A DNA stretch of 36,891 nucleotides. Origin: Apophysomyces variabilis (lineage: Eukaryota > Mucoromycota > Mucoromycetes > Mucorales > Mucoraceae). Below, one piece after another: positions 1 to 9,785 of this stretch. The stretch spans positions 56,814 to 93,704 of the forward strand of contig MZZL01000050.1 in assembly GCA_002749535.1 (NCBI GenBank), in the 5' to 3' direction. Position 1 is the stretch's first letter. Every line of letters starts with the position of its first letter. The notes beneath the pieces were generated by a model. That model was not told where the DNA came from and made no database searches. It was given only the letters and a program-made list of their open reading frames with translations. The position numbers and the translations under genes are program-made.

Positions 1-769
1 GCAGACCAGGGAGTGTGTCCTTGAAAATATCAGAGTACTGCTTGATCAAGTTGTCAAATAATCCATTCATGTCCTTCACAGCATCGTTCATCAAGTATAG
101 GAGGTATGCTTCTTCGGTTTGTTTCTTATGGTTCATGCGCTGGAATTGCCGGCCAGATATCAAATACGACAGTTCAGGAACATGACAAGTGTATTTGGGT
201 CGCAATATGTACGATTGTCCTTCATGGCGTATTTTCCAGCTATCCAGTTCCCAGTCAGGTTCTGGTTTTATGTGTTTGAACCAGTCTTGTCTGAGAATTA
301 GATCAAACTTAGTGTCAAGTATATAGGCGTCCCATTGTTGCTAGAATCCACCCCCCATACAGAGTTCCATAGAAACCTTCACATTTACTCCAATTCTGTG
401 CCCACCTGCTGTTTCTACTTCCTAACCATATACTTTGTACGCTGTTAGGCCTTGGGCTAACCATAGAGCAATATATGAGGATCCTGCGCCTGTGTCTAGC
501 AGTGCTGTGGCTTCTCTCCTGTTACACTTGATGGTATAAAGGGGCAGTTCCCTGGGCTTGATTGAATTTAGCAAGTTTAAATGTTCTTGGTCCATTCTGA
601 TGTCCTCAGGCATCATATCATCGGTAGCAGACATATATAAGGAAGATACTTCTTTATTAATTTTGATTGATTCCTTTTTTGGTACTTTCTCAGTACTCGT
701 CTCAGGGAAGAATTTTTCTTTTATCATGCACAGCTGACCTCCCTTCACAGCTGTGCTGGCTGAAAACCC
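1..769 (-). pseudogene. pol: pol of Ty3-A1, protease part (degenerate, truncated by window)
   Basis: Aspartic protease region in the -1 frame relative to gag. The active-site motif DTGAGSSY is at about 480-503. A stop follows the KVYG motif near 425. Beyond it the same frame continues with a retropepsin-like stretch (LDTKFDLIL, DWFKHIKPEPDW) to the window edge, ending at the conserved linker before the reverse transcriptase. Very similar to 9042-9785 in Ty3-A2. Nonsense changes indicate it is inactive. Confidence 0.8.
705..769 (-). promoter_or_regulatory. Predicted -1 ribosomal frameshift signal, gag/pol junction of Ty3-A1
   Basis: On the minus strand, GGGTTTT (769-763) is phased as G GGT TTT in the gag frame. 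After a 6-nt spacer comes a 9-bp stem, GCACAGCTG (756-748) with CAGCTGTGC (736-728). The loop holds the gag TGA and the motif GGGAGG, which can pair with CTTCCC (710-705) through one G-U pair to form an H-type pseudoknot. The arrangement matches the copy in Ty3-A2 at 9021-9084. Confidence 0.7.
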
Positions 770-1677
770 TGACGTTTTCAGTCATATTCTTCATCAAGTT
801 CTTTGATCTTCTCATAGATTCTTGCAAGGCAGGATCAGCAATCACGATGGATATGACCTTTCTTATTACACTAGTAACATACTAGGTCTGTGCAACGAGC
901 ATTGGGCGTTGTTCTGCTTGATCAGCTGGTAATGGCATCCAGATCCATAGGTTTGGGTTAAGAAGTTGAGGTGGATTCCCAACAGACTTCGTTCATAACA
1001 ACCATTTGTCCTACACACCTTCCACTCTCATAGGCCAAGGCAGCATGAATGGCTCTATCCAAGGATTTTGGTTCTTGCATTAATACATAGACCCTGACTT
1101 CTTTCTTCAGTCTACGGATAAAATGGTCCATAGCCTCTTCTTTGGTCATATTGAGAATCTTCAACTGGATGTTCTAAAATTTGTCAACATATGCTTCGAT
1201 CAAACCAGTTTGCTGTAACTCTGCTATCTTGTTGTGAGCCATTTGGAGAGTGAAAACTGGGCAGAATTCTTCATTCAAATGGTGCTTGAAGGATCTCCAC
1301 GTCCTTGGCTCTTCTTCTAACTGCTCAAGTCTGCGCCACCACACGTCAGCTCTTTCCTGTAAAAGGGTAATGGCATAACATGTTTGCTGGTCTAAATTAG
1401 CTTCCAGAAATTTAGCATAGCGTTCCATCAATTGCAACTATTCATTGATGACAGCCACATTATATTCTCCACTGTAAGTCTCTGGTTAGTGGGCATACAT
1501 CTTCATCACCACGCCTGTTGTCTTGTCATTCATCTGCATGGCCTTCTGGAATGCTTGGGCCATCAGGGTAATCATATCTTCCATGCTTAGTTGGCTTGAC
1601 ATGCTTAGTTTCTCAAACGCTTCAATGGTACTCAGTATTAAATTGTCAATTTGTTCTTTGTAGATATGATCTTGCAT
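745..1677 (-). pseudogene. gag: gag of Ty3-A1 (degenerate)
   Basis: Structural polyprotein (capsid and nucleocapsid) of a Ty3/gypsy element. The ATG at 1677-1675 directly follows the 9-nt primer-binding site, and the frame ends at TGA 747-745. The retrotransposon-gag core is visible around 1440-1000 (residues such as WWRRLEQLEEEPRTW). Several in-frame stops interrupt it, for example after MKMYAH, after YVDKF and inside the C-terminal zinc-knuckle region. Most sit where the sister copy at 8113-9045 has Gln, Arg or Trp, so each is one transition from sense. The downstream pol is in the -1 frame. Confidence 0.8.
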
Positions 1678-1688
1678 CAGCTACCAAT
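1675..1688 (-). other. Primer-binding site of Ty3-A1 abutting the gag start codon
   Basis: Minus strand: LTR end, then AT, then TGGTAGCTG (1686-1678), then ATG (1677-1675). TGGTAGCTG is the complement of a tRNA 3' end CAGCUACCA, compatible with a fungal initiator-Met tRNA (inference). Confidence 0.6.
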
Positions 1689-2046
1689 TGTCATGCATGG
1701 TATTTTCTTTCTGATCTGGGTTTTCTTCCTGGCAAAGGTCAAACCCACTGGGGATCAAGGATAACAAAAGAGATAGAGAATAAATGGATGATTGTCTTTA
1801 TTGCTAAGCAAATTCATGGATATTTATATTTTTTCTAAATCTAATTGTAACAATGCTGATATAGTTAAGCATTCAAAATAAGTAAAATAAATGGGCAAGA
1901 GATTATGTAATGGTTTTGCTGAGCATAGTACTCCTGGAGATGTTGCTCTTTTGTAGTGAAGGCTGAAGCATTAAAGGTTTACTGTTTTTAGATCAAGGCT
2001 GATCTGAGCAAAAGGTTTGTGTCATTACAACTTTGCAGGCATGACA
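1689..2046 (-). repeat. 5' LTR of Ty3-A1
   Basis: Begins TGTCATGCC and ends ATGACA on the minus strand (TG...CA). It is near-identical to the LTR at 7746-8101 (356 bp). This copy is 358 bp because of a 2-base insertion beside the poly(A) signal. It contains TATAAATA and, 3' of that, AATAAA, as expected for an LTR promoter and polyadenylation region. Confidence 0.9.
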
Positions 2047-2054
2047 TATGTTAC

Positions 2055-2414
2055 TGTCATAGTCAAGAACTTCCGACCAATCACAGCCAAGATCCATAAA
2101 GGGTAACTTCCTTTTTGCTTCAGCCATTATTCCAAAAACAGGCATCTTCAAGAAGTCCATTTCTGATCTGTTGCCATACATTGCTGAGCCCCTCTTCATG
2201 GTTACAGTTTCACCATATTGTCATAGTTTTCCTTTCTTATAGTTATCACCACTATTATTATGTAATTACAATTGTAGCAAAAAGATATAAATATGCAGAT
2301 GATCAAAAAGAATAAAGGATCATCATATCCATTTATCTTTTATTTTATTGTCTTCTACATCTGTCTCAACCCTATCTGGCCATTGGATTTCCAGCTCAGA
2401 ATATGGCAATGACA
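2055..2414 (+). repeat. 5' LTR of Ty3-B1
   Basis: Starts TGTCATAGTC, ends AATGACA. Contains a TATA-like element (GATATAAATA, about 2283) and AATAAA (about 2311). It differs from the 3' LTR at 14 positions, all transitions, with no indels. Confidence 0.95.
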
Positions 2415-2415
2415 T

Positions 2416-2427
2416 TGGTAGCTGATG
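2416..2427 (+). other. Primer-binding site of Ty3-B1 plus gag start codon
   Basis: TGGTAGCTG (2416-2424), two bases after the LTR end, is followed at once by ATG (2425-2427). Both the primer-binding site and this layout are identical to family A, although the LTRs are unrelated in sequence. Confidence 0.6.
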
Positions 2428-3612
2428 ACAAGTTCCTTTACTACTGAACAACAGAAGAAGTTAGTAATTTAAGAGTTTGTCCTGGAATATCTGCCAGAAG
2501 AATACCAGTCGGAGTACTTAAGAAGAGAACAGCCAGTTGCTATATCAGAAGAGCAACGTATCAAGTTGTTAAGCGAGAGTTTACAGTTATTATGTGAGAA
2601 GGTAAAAAGAATTAGCAAGACATTTCAGAAGGCATGCGAAAAAGGAAAAATGAACTCCACAAACGAACAGAATAATTTGATGATGACTTTCCAAGGGATG
2701 TTAGCACAATTACAAGCCTAACAAGAGGAGATTAAGGCGCTGCATCAGGAAGCGGCCAATGCGCAGAAAACAGTAAGTGTTCTGCCTCGATCTGTAAAAC
2801 TGGTGCAACCTGAAGTTTTCCGTGGTGAACGCTCATCAGCCACAGTTGAGGCATGGTTACACACTGTTGACAAATATGGTGATTTGACTGAACTCGCTGA
2901 TAAGCAATGAGTTTTGTATGCGTCGACCCTACTGAGAGATAGTGCAGCTACCTGGTGGTGACATCTGGAAACAACCGTTGATGAATATACTGGTAACTCA
3001 ATGATACCAAAAACATGGCGCGACTTCAAGGAGGTCTTCTGCAAGGAATTCAAACCCAGCAATGCTGCTCAGCTCACCTGTCAGTGACTTCAAAGATTGG
3101 AACAAAATGGGAGCATCCAGGAATACATTGTGGCATTCTGCAATATCATGCTCAATCTCTCAGATATGTATGAAGAAGACTCAGTCCATCAGTTTACATG
3201 GGGTCTCAAGTATGACACTAGGTTGCAAGTGCTTCTTAGTTGCCCAAAATCCTTAATGGAAGCTTATAACGCAGCAGAGGATTTCAAATCTGCTTGGGAA
3301 TGCGCACAAGGTGTACAAGAAAAATTTAGTCACTTTACAAGGCAGTACCAGGTTCCACAGGAAGACCAAGGCCCAACACCAATGGATCTGGACGTGATTA
3401 AGGCTATGAATCCATCTAACTGGCGTCATGGTGTCAGACAACAGTGGAATAGAAAAACCACATATCAAGCAGGCTATCAGAAATGCTACAACTGCGGCAG
3501 ACAAGGCTACATTGCTCATAATTGCCCATCACCTCCTATGTTGAACAATCGCTCAAGACCAAACAACCAAAAGAAGGAGGGTGATTTAAAAGAGGAAGCA
3601 CGTCAGGATTAA
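2425..3612 (+). pseudogene. gag: gag of Ty3-B1 (degenerate)
   Basis: Gag polyprotein, 395 codons plus stop. The N-terminal part is Gln/Glu/Lys-rich and probably coiled coil. The retrotransposon-gag core follows (about 2800-3300, with ATWW and WRDFKEVFCKEFKP). Near 3484-3525 is a zinc knuckle of the form C-x2-C-x4-Y-x4-C, in which the usual His is Tyr (a CAC to TAC change). In-frame stops: TAA at 2476 and about 2719, TGA near 2908, 2959 and 3085. Each is one C-to-T change from a Gln or Arg codon. The frame overlaps pol, which is in -1. Confidence 0.85.
3585..3591 (+). promoter_or_regulatory. Slippery heptamer TTTAAAA, predicted -1 frameshift site of Ty3-B1
   Basis: Phased as T TTA AAA in the gag frame, a canonical X XXY YYZ site, 19 nt before the gag stop at 3610-3612. 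The -1 frame is open from here into the protease apart from one TAA at 3660. A short hairpin (AAGGG/CCCTT, about 3611-3623) follows, but its spacing is long, so the structural element is uncertain. Confidence 0.5.
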
Positions 3613-6600
3613 AGGGAGTCCCTTCACATGAACCAACACCATCCCTTAACTTGGTTACCTAAGATCTGGCGTCACAGGGAGAAGAAGAATTGACTCCTCA
3701 CCTATCAGAAGTATCAAGCCAAACGGAAGATTTCAAGACATTTGAAGATGATCTTAGTTATATGGAAAAGCTGAACACAATAAAGACGTCTGATTTACCC
3801 CTGTATGAGATGATCTGCAATGAGCAAAAATGTCAGGCCCTCTTGGACAGTGGTGCATCTGCCACTTATGTCTCACCATGCATCGTACACAGACTCCCCA
3901 GGTTAGCCATAGAAGGTCGACAGGTTGAAACCACTGGCGGGCATAGGATGAACATCACTGACAAAGTCATCCTACGGTTGAATGCAGGAGGTCTGATCCA
4001 TGAGATATGCGCATATGTGTTCGATATAAAGTTTAATCTCATCATTGGACATGATTGGATCAAAGAAATGAAACCGATACCAGACTGGGATATGGATACC
4101 TGGAAGATCCAGAAGAACGGCCAAGATTACATACTCCGTCCAATCAATACTCAAGAAGTACCTAATTTAGCCTATCTGATATCTCATTGGCAAGTTCAAT
4201 GGATCGAACATAAGAAAGAACAGGAGACCATGTTTATATGCTATCTACAAGAGGATCTAAAGGAAACCAGTCAAGAAAAAGGTCTGCAAGTCAAGGAGCT
4301 GGTCAAAGAATATAAGGACGTCTTCCAAGACAAGTTACCAGGACTACTGCCAGAATGAGCAGTAGAACATATTATTGACACAGGAGATGCTCCACCAATC
4401 AATCACCATCCCTACAAGATAAGTCCCCTCGAATTGGACGAACTATGCAAACAGCTAAAGAAGTTGCTTGACCTCAGATTAATCTGCCCAAGCTCTTCCC
4501 CATGGGGTGCCCCAGTACTATTTGTGCGGAAGAAGGATGGATCCATGCGTCTATGTGTGGATTATCGCGCGATTAACAAAGTTACCCACCAGAATGCACA
4601 TCCACTGCCCAGAATTGACGAATGTTTAGAATGTCTAGGCGGTGCCAAGTGGTTTTCAAGTATCGATCTGAAGAGTGGATACCACCAGGTTTGTATTTGT
4701 GAAGATGACATACCAAAGATGGCGTTCAACACACGTTATGGATCATATGAATTCTTGGTTCTTCTGTTCAGGCTCACAAACGCTCCACCTACATTCTAAC
4801 AGTTAATGAACTCTGTGCTTGGTGATTACCTCAACAAGTTCGCACTAGTTTACCTAGATGATATCTTGATCTACAGCAAGACAGAAGAAGAACACCAAAA
4901 ACACATAAAACAGGTGTTGGAACGTCTCTGAGAAGCTAAACTCATTGCCAACCTCAAGAAATATGAGTTCAACAAGACCAAACTACAGTTTGTAGGTTTC
5001 CAGGTGTCTGGTGAAGGTATATGTCCATCAACTGATAAGGTTAAGGCGATTCAAGACTGGCTAGTACCAACCAATGTACAGGAAGTATGACAGTTCGTTG
5101 GACTTAGATCCCATTACCAACGCTTTATTCATAACTTCTTGACAATTATAGCCCCGTTGACTGACCTGACCAAGGGAACAGGTACAAAGAAATGAGCAAT
5201 AACATAGACGCTCGACTGTCAAACAGCATTTGAAGAGGTCAAGTCCAGAATGACTAATGCACCTATCCTGATACCCCCAAACTCAGAGCTTCCCTTTGTG
5301 ATAGAGACGGATGTATCTGATTTTGGAATTGGCGCAGTGTTGTTACAAGAGGGACCAGATAGTCTGATGCACCCACTAGCGTTTGAGTCCAAGAAGTTAT
5401 CAGCTGCAGAACATAATTATCCAGCATAAGAAAGAGAGTTATTGGCTATTTTGCATGCATTATGGACCTGGCGTTGTTACATCGAAGGAAGACCATATAC
5501 AGTATACACTGACTACCATCCTCTCCAATATTTCTACACGCAAGCCAAACTGACACCTCGCCTAACATGGTAGATTGCAGAGATAGAATGCTATGATCCA
5601 TATATCCAGTACAAGCCCAGTAAAGAAAACCACATCCCAGATGCTCTATCTTGGCGCGATGGACCAAACTGTGTCTCCAAAGAAAGTTCACTAGAACTGG
5701 ATTACCTTTATGCAGTCAAGGCAATATAAGAATCAGACTGGCCTAAATTCTATGTCAAGCCAGAAACAGAGTGGCCCGCTATGTACAAGGATCTTCTATT
5801 GAAACATTATGACAAGTTTATGATTGATGCAGATCAAGTATTTCGCAAGGTTAAGATAGGTGACTCCATCTAAGAAATTCGGTTTGCACTTTTTGCTAGG
5901 CGTGCAGAAATTGTTCAATATTTCCATACAAGATTCAGCCATTCAGGTAAATTGACTGTTTATGATTTAATCAAGAAACGCTGGTGGTGGCTAGACATGA
6001 AGCAAGACATTCAAGACTGGATTAAAAGCTGCCCACAGTGCCAATTAGCAGCAAGGCCTGATCGCAAAACACACCATACACCAATGAAACTCTTAGATGT
6101 ACCTCCTGCTTTTGCGCGCTGGCATCTTGATTTCATTGGAGAATTACCAACCACCACCAAGGGAAACAGATGGATCCTTGTTGCAGTAGACTACATAACC
6201 AATTGGACTATAGCTCATACTGTACCTGATACAACTGGAGCAGTGATCGCCAACTTCCTGTTTGAAGAAATCGTTATGCGTTTTGGTTGTCCAGTAGAGA
6301 TTGTTACTGATCATGGTGCAAACTTCATGTCAAATGTCCTTGCTTCCTACATGGGTCGCCTCAAACTACATCACAGCCAGACTTCTGCTTTTCACCCCCG
6401 ATTGAATGGCAAATGTGAACGAACAAACAGAATACTCAAAGATATGCTATGAAAATATGTCAATGGTGCTATATCTCAATGGGATGAATATCTAGATACC
6501 TCTTTATTTGCCTGTCGCGTTCAAAAACATCGTTCTACTGGTGTGAGCCCATTCTATTTGGTGTATGGCCAAGATCCCACTTTACCTGGTGACATTTTTC

Positions 6601-6887
6601 AACCTTTTCTCACTGTAGAAGACATGGGTGAACGTCAAGCTTTAGTAGAATCCCGCTTACTGGATTTACGCCGTCTCCATGAAATGCATACAGAAGCAAC
6701 TAACCGTTTGAAGCAAACCACTCAAAAAGACAAGGCACTATGGGACACAGCTATAAAACATCAAGTATTTGCCGTCAGTGATTTAGTGTTGATGCAACAT
6801 GAAAACAAGTTCAGCCTTAAATATAACTGGAAAGGACCCTACCTCATTATCAACACAAAACCAGAATCTGATATCTACCAACTCTAA
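3585..6887 (+). pseudogene. pol: pol of Ty3-B1: protease, reverse transcriptase, RNase H, integrase (degenerate)
   Basis: One reading frame throughout. Protease: LLDSGASATY at about 3840. Reverse transcriptase about 4380-5150: [25 protein letters not shown] and the catalytic YLDD at about 4850. RNase H about 5295-5660: ETDVSD, ERELLAI, YTDYHPL. Integrase about 5880-6890: zinc-binding H/H then CPQCQ (about 6030), catalytic Asp in WHLDFIGELP, Asp in IVTDHGANF, Glu in NGKCERTN, and a C-terminal WKGPYLI segment. No chromodomain is evident. About a dozen premature stops (for example 3660, 4356, 4797, 4929, 5088, 5193, 5427, 5571, 5730, 6450) are all explainable by single transitions. There are no frameshifts. 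Confidence 0.9.
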
Positions 6888-7074
6888 GATACTGAAGGAC
6901 AAGTCTATTCCTTGTGGGTATACACTGATCATCTATGACCCATTCACTCCACAAGCCCTGTTACTGAGCCATGGTACAATCTCACAACAGCTTGCACTGC
7001 TGACTGACAACAGTTCCAACAAGTGACCCTTTCCTTGTTAGTCGAGGATGACCAACATTCTGGGAAGGGGATAA

Positions 7075-7434
7075 TGTCATAGTCAAGAACTTCTGACCAA
7101 TCACAGCCAAGATCCATAAAGGGTAACTTCCTTTTTGCTTTGGCCATCATTTCAAAAACAGGCATCTTCAAGAAGTCTATTTCTGATCTGTTGCCATACA
7201 TTGCTGAGCCCCTCTTCATGGTTACAGTTTCACCATATCGTCATAGTTTTCCTTTCTTATAGTTATCACCACTATTATTATATAATTACAATTGTAGCAA
7301 AAAGATATAAATACGCAGATGATCAAAAAGAATAAAGGATCATCATATCCATTTATCTTTTATTTCATTGTCTTCTACACCTGTCTCAACCCTATCTGGC
7401 CATTGGATTTCCAGCTCAGAATACAGCAACGACA
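7075..7434 (+). repeat. 3' LTR of Ty3-B1
   Basis: 360 bp, starts TGTCATAGTC and ends CAACGACA, preceded by a polypurine tract. Same TATA and AATAAA elements as the 5' copy. TSD TTAC follows at 7435-7438. Confidence 0.95.
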
Positions 7435-7459
7435 TTACTATAATTTTGCAGACACGACA
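7435..7459 (-). repeat. Stub of an older family-A LTR (A0)
   Basis: Together with 2047-2054 across Ty3-B1, the reverse complement reads as the first 29 bases of a family-A LTR: 24 of 29 match the 3' LTR of Ty3-A2 starting at 19404, and all five differences are transitions. This suggests that a family-A LTR in minus orientation sat here first, and that Ty3-A1 and Ty3-B1 then inserted in it. The rest of A0 would lie left of the window. Confidence 0.55.
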
Positions 7460-7460
7460 C

Positions 7461-7745
7461 TGTCGTAGCAGTTTTCCTTGTGCTACCTTTTTGCCTGATT
7501 TGGAGCACGTCAGTGCTACCTTCCACCATGGTGCGTCAATTGCTCTCAATGTGAGTCATGAACGACTATGGTTACTCAAGAACATAATCCTTCATGACTC
7601 ATTGTCAATCAAGTTATAGAAATAATTCAGTATAAATATCATAGACGCAAAAAGCAATAAAGATCATTATTCGTTTTATTCTTCATTTCTTTGTTTGTTA
7701 TATCTCTTGCTATTCAACTACACTTCCGTGGCCATTGATTGGATC
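7461..7745 (+). repeat. Solo LTR-C, first segment
   Basis: Starts TGTCGTA and carries TATAAATA (about 7632) and AATAAA (about 7658), as in an LTR. It is broken at 7745 by Ty3-A2. The remainder is 21698-21710 and 22019-22025, giving about 305 bp with perfect 7-bp ends TGTCGTA/TACGACA. TSD ACAC at 7457-7460 and 22026-22029. No internal coding region of this family is present. Confidence 0.8.
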
Positions 7746-8101
7746 TGTCATGCCTGCAAAGTTGTAGTGACACAAACCTTTTGCTCAGATTGGCCTTGAT
7801 CCAAAAACGGTAAACCTTTAATGCTTCGGCCTTCACTACAAAAGAGCAACATCTCCAGGAGTACCATGCTCAGCAAAACCATTACATAATCTCTTGCCCG
7901 TTTATTTTACTTATTTCGAATGCTCAACCATATCAGCATTGTTACAATTAGATTTAGAAAAAATATAAATATCCATGAATTTGCTTAGCAATAAAGAATC
8001 ATCCATTTATTCTCTATCTCTTTTGTTACCCTTGATCCCCAGTGGGTTTGACCTTTGCCAGGAAGAAAACCCAGATCAGGAAGAAAATACCACGTATGAC
8101 A
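7746..8101 (+). repeat. 5' LTR of Ty3-A2
   Basis: 356 bp, TGTCATGCC...GTATGACA, with TATAAATA (about 7965) and AATAAA (about 7990). Same family as 1689-2046 and 19404-21693. Confidence 0.95.
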
Positions 8102-8103
8102 AT

Positions 8104-8115
8104 TGGTAGCTGATG
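8104..8115 (+). other. Primer-binding site of Ty3-A2 plus gag start codon
   Basis: TGGTAGCTG (8104-8112), two bases after the LTR, then ATG (8113-8115). Confidence 0.6.
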
Positions 8116-9045
8116 CAAGATCGTATCCACGAAGAACAAATTGACAATTTAATACTGAGTACCATTGAAGTGTTTGAGAAACTAAGCATGTCAAGCCAAC
8201 CCAGTATGGAAGATATGATTACCCTGATGGCCCAAGCTTTCCAGAAGGCTATGCAGATGAATGACAAGACAACAGGCATGGTGACCAAGATGCGTGCCTG
8301 CCAACCAGAAACTTACAGTGGAGAATGTAACGCGGCCATCATCAATGGATAGTTGTGATCGGTGGAACGCTATGCTGAATTTCTGGAAGCTGATTCAGAC
8401 CAGCAAATGCGTTATGCCATTACCCTTTTACGGGGAAGAGCTGACGTGTAGTGGCGCAGACTTGAGCAGTTGGAAGAAGAACCAAGAACGTGGGGGTCCT
8501 TCAAGCGCCATCTGAATGAAGAATTCCACCTGGTCTTCACTCTTCAAATGGCTCGCGACAAGATAGCAGAGTTATAGCAAACTGGTTCAATCAAAGCATA
8601 TGTTGACGAATTCCAGAACATCCAGTTGAAGATCCCAAATATGACTGAAGAGGAGGCCATGGACCGTTTTGTACGTGGGCTGAAAAAAGAAGTCAGGGTC
8701 TATGTGTTGATGCGAGAACCAGAGACCTTGGATAAAGCTATTCGCGCTGTGTTAGCATATGAGAGTGAAAGGCGCATAGGACAAATGGTCATCACAAGCA
8801 ATGTCCGTTGGAAATCCAGTTCCACCTCTCAAGCCAAACCAATGGATCTGGACGTCATTACAAATCAGTCAAGAAAATCAAGCTCCAATGATTGCCGCAC
8901 AGACCTGGTGTGTTACTGGTGCAACAAAAAAGGCCATATTCATCATGATTGCCAGTCTTGCCTTGCAAGAATCTGAGAAAAAATCAAGGAACTCAACGAA
9001 GAACATGACCAAAAACGTCAGGGTTTTCAGCCAGCACAGCTGTGA
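8113..9045 (+). pseudogene. gag: gag of Ty3-A2 (degenerate)
   Basis: Gag polyprotein, 310 codons plus stop, same length as in Ty3-A1. The N-terminal helix-rich part (MQDRIHEEQIDN) is followed by the retrotransposon-gag core (about 8420-8700, RTWGSFKRHLNEEF) and an intact CCHC zinc knuckle C-x2-C-x4-H-x4-C (CYWCNKKGHIHHDC, about 8911-8952). The normal terminator is TGA 9043-9045, inside the predicted frameshift pseudoknot. Premature stops include TAG near 8448 and about 8575 and TGA near 8974, each a transition away from the codon in the sister copy. Confidence 0.85.
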
Positions 9046-9084
9046 AGGGAGGTCAGCTGTGCATGATAGAAGAAAAATCCTCCC
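9021..9084 (+). promoter_or_regulatory. Predicted -1 ribosomal frameshift signal with H-type pseudoknot (Ty3-A2)
   Basis: Slippery heptamer GGGTTTT (9021-9027) read as G GGT TTT in gag. Spacer 6 nt (9028-9033). Stem 1 is 9 bp: GCACAGCTG (9034-9042) with CAGCTGTGC (9054-9062). Loop motif GGGAGG (9047-9052) is fully complementary to CCTCCC (9079-9084), giving a 6-bp stem 2. The gag TGA (9043-9045) is in loop 1. The -1 frame opens as pol. Heptamer, spacing and both stems are present in Ty3-A1. This is sequence-based prediction, not measured frameshifting. Confidence 0.75.
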
Positions 9085-9785
9085 CTGAGGCGAGTACCAA
9101 AAAAGTACCAGAAAAGGAGCAAATCGAAGTTAATAAAGAGACATCTTCTCCGTATATACCTGTTATCAATGATACGCTGCCTGAACATATCAAATTGGAT
9201 CAAGAACATTTGAATTCGCTGAATTCGATCAAGCGTGGTGATCTGCCTCTGTACACCATTAAATGCAATGGAAAAGAAGCTACGGCATTGCTAGACACAG
9301 GTGCTAGGTCTTCTTACATTGCGCCATGGTTAGCTCAAGGCCTCCTGGCGCACAAAGTACATGGTTGAGAGGTAGAAATGGCGGGAGGACATAGAATCGG
9401 AGTGAATGCCAAGGTTTTTATGGAACTCTATATGGCAGGTGGATACCAACAACAATGGGATGCTTATGTGCTTGATACGAAATTTGACCTGATCCTTGGA
9501 CAAGACTGGTTTAGACATACAAGACCCGAGCCTGACTGGGAATTGGATAGCTGGAAAATATGACATGAAGAACAGACACATATATTGCGACTGAAATATA
9601 CACGTCAGGTCCCAGAACTCTCATACCTGATATCTGGTCAACAATTCTAGCGAATGAGCCACAAGAAGCAAACCAAGCAATCATATCTCTTATATTTGAC
9701 CAAGGATAATGTGGAAAATTTAGATGGGTTATTCGACAACGTGATCAAGAAGTATTCTGATGTATTCAAGGAGACTTTGCCTGGT
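9021..9785 (+). pseudogene. pol: pol of Ty3-A2, 5' part: protease (split by CACTA insertion)
   Basis: Protease with active site LLDTGARSSY (about 9284-9313), where the usual Gly after DTGA is Arg. Stops at about 9366 (TGA), 9561 (TGA) and 9648 (TAG). The frame runs into the conserved linker before reverse transcriptase and is cut at 9785. The frame resumes at 16654 after the transposon. Removing the CACTA element and one copy of its GGT duplication keeps frame exactly, so the insertion was clean and caused no deletion. Confidence 0.85.

Larger units (their letters stand above)
1..2046 (-). mobile_element. Ty3/gypsy LTR retrotransposon Ty3-A1, 5' portion, cut by window edge
   Basis: Read on the minus strand, this holds a 5' LTR (2046-1689), a primer-binding site, gag and the start of pol (protease plus the linker to reverse transcriptase). 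The element leaves the window in pol. It is the same family as Ty3-A2 (7746-21693): the LTR, primer-binding site, gag (933 nt in both), frameshift region and protease all match. The 4 bases next to the LTR (TATG, 2047-2050) are the candidate target duplication, but the partner lies outside the window. It appears to be inserted in an older LTR of its own family. Confidence 0.9.
2055..7434 (+). mobile_element. Ty3/gypsy LTR retrotransposon Ty3-B1 (full length, decayed)
   Basis: A 5380-bp element with 360-bp LTRs at both ends (2055-2414, 7075-7434), a primer-binding site at 2416-2424, gag, a -1 frame pol (protease, reverse transcriptase, RNase H, integrase) and a polypurine tract (GGGAAGGGGATAA, 7062-7074) directly before the 3' LTR. 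The target-site duplication TTAC lies at 2051-2054 and 7435-7438. All domains are in order and there is no frameshift in pol, only roughly a dozen stop codons. It was inserted into an older family-A LTR, remnants of which flank both sides. Confidence 0.95.

Noticed and set aside
2047..2054. TATGTTAC as an 8-bp duplication of one element
   Set aside because: Only TTAC recurs at 7435-7438. TATG is better explained as the separate duplication of Ty3-A1.
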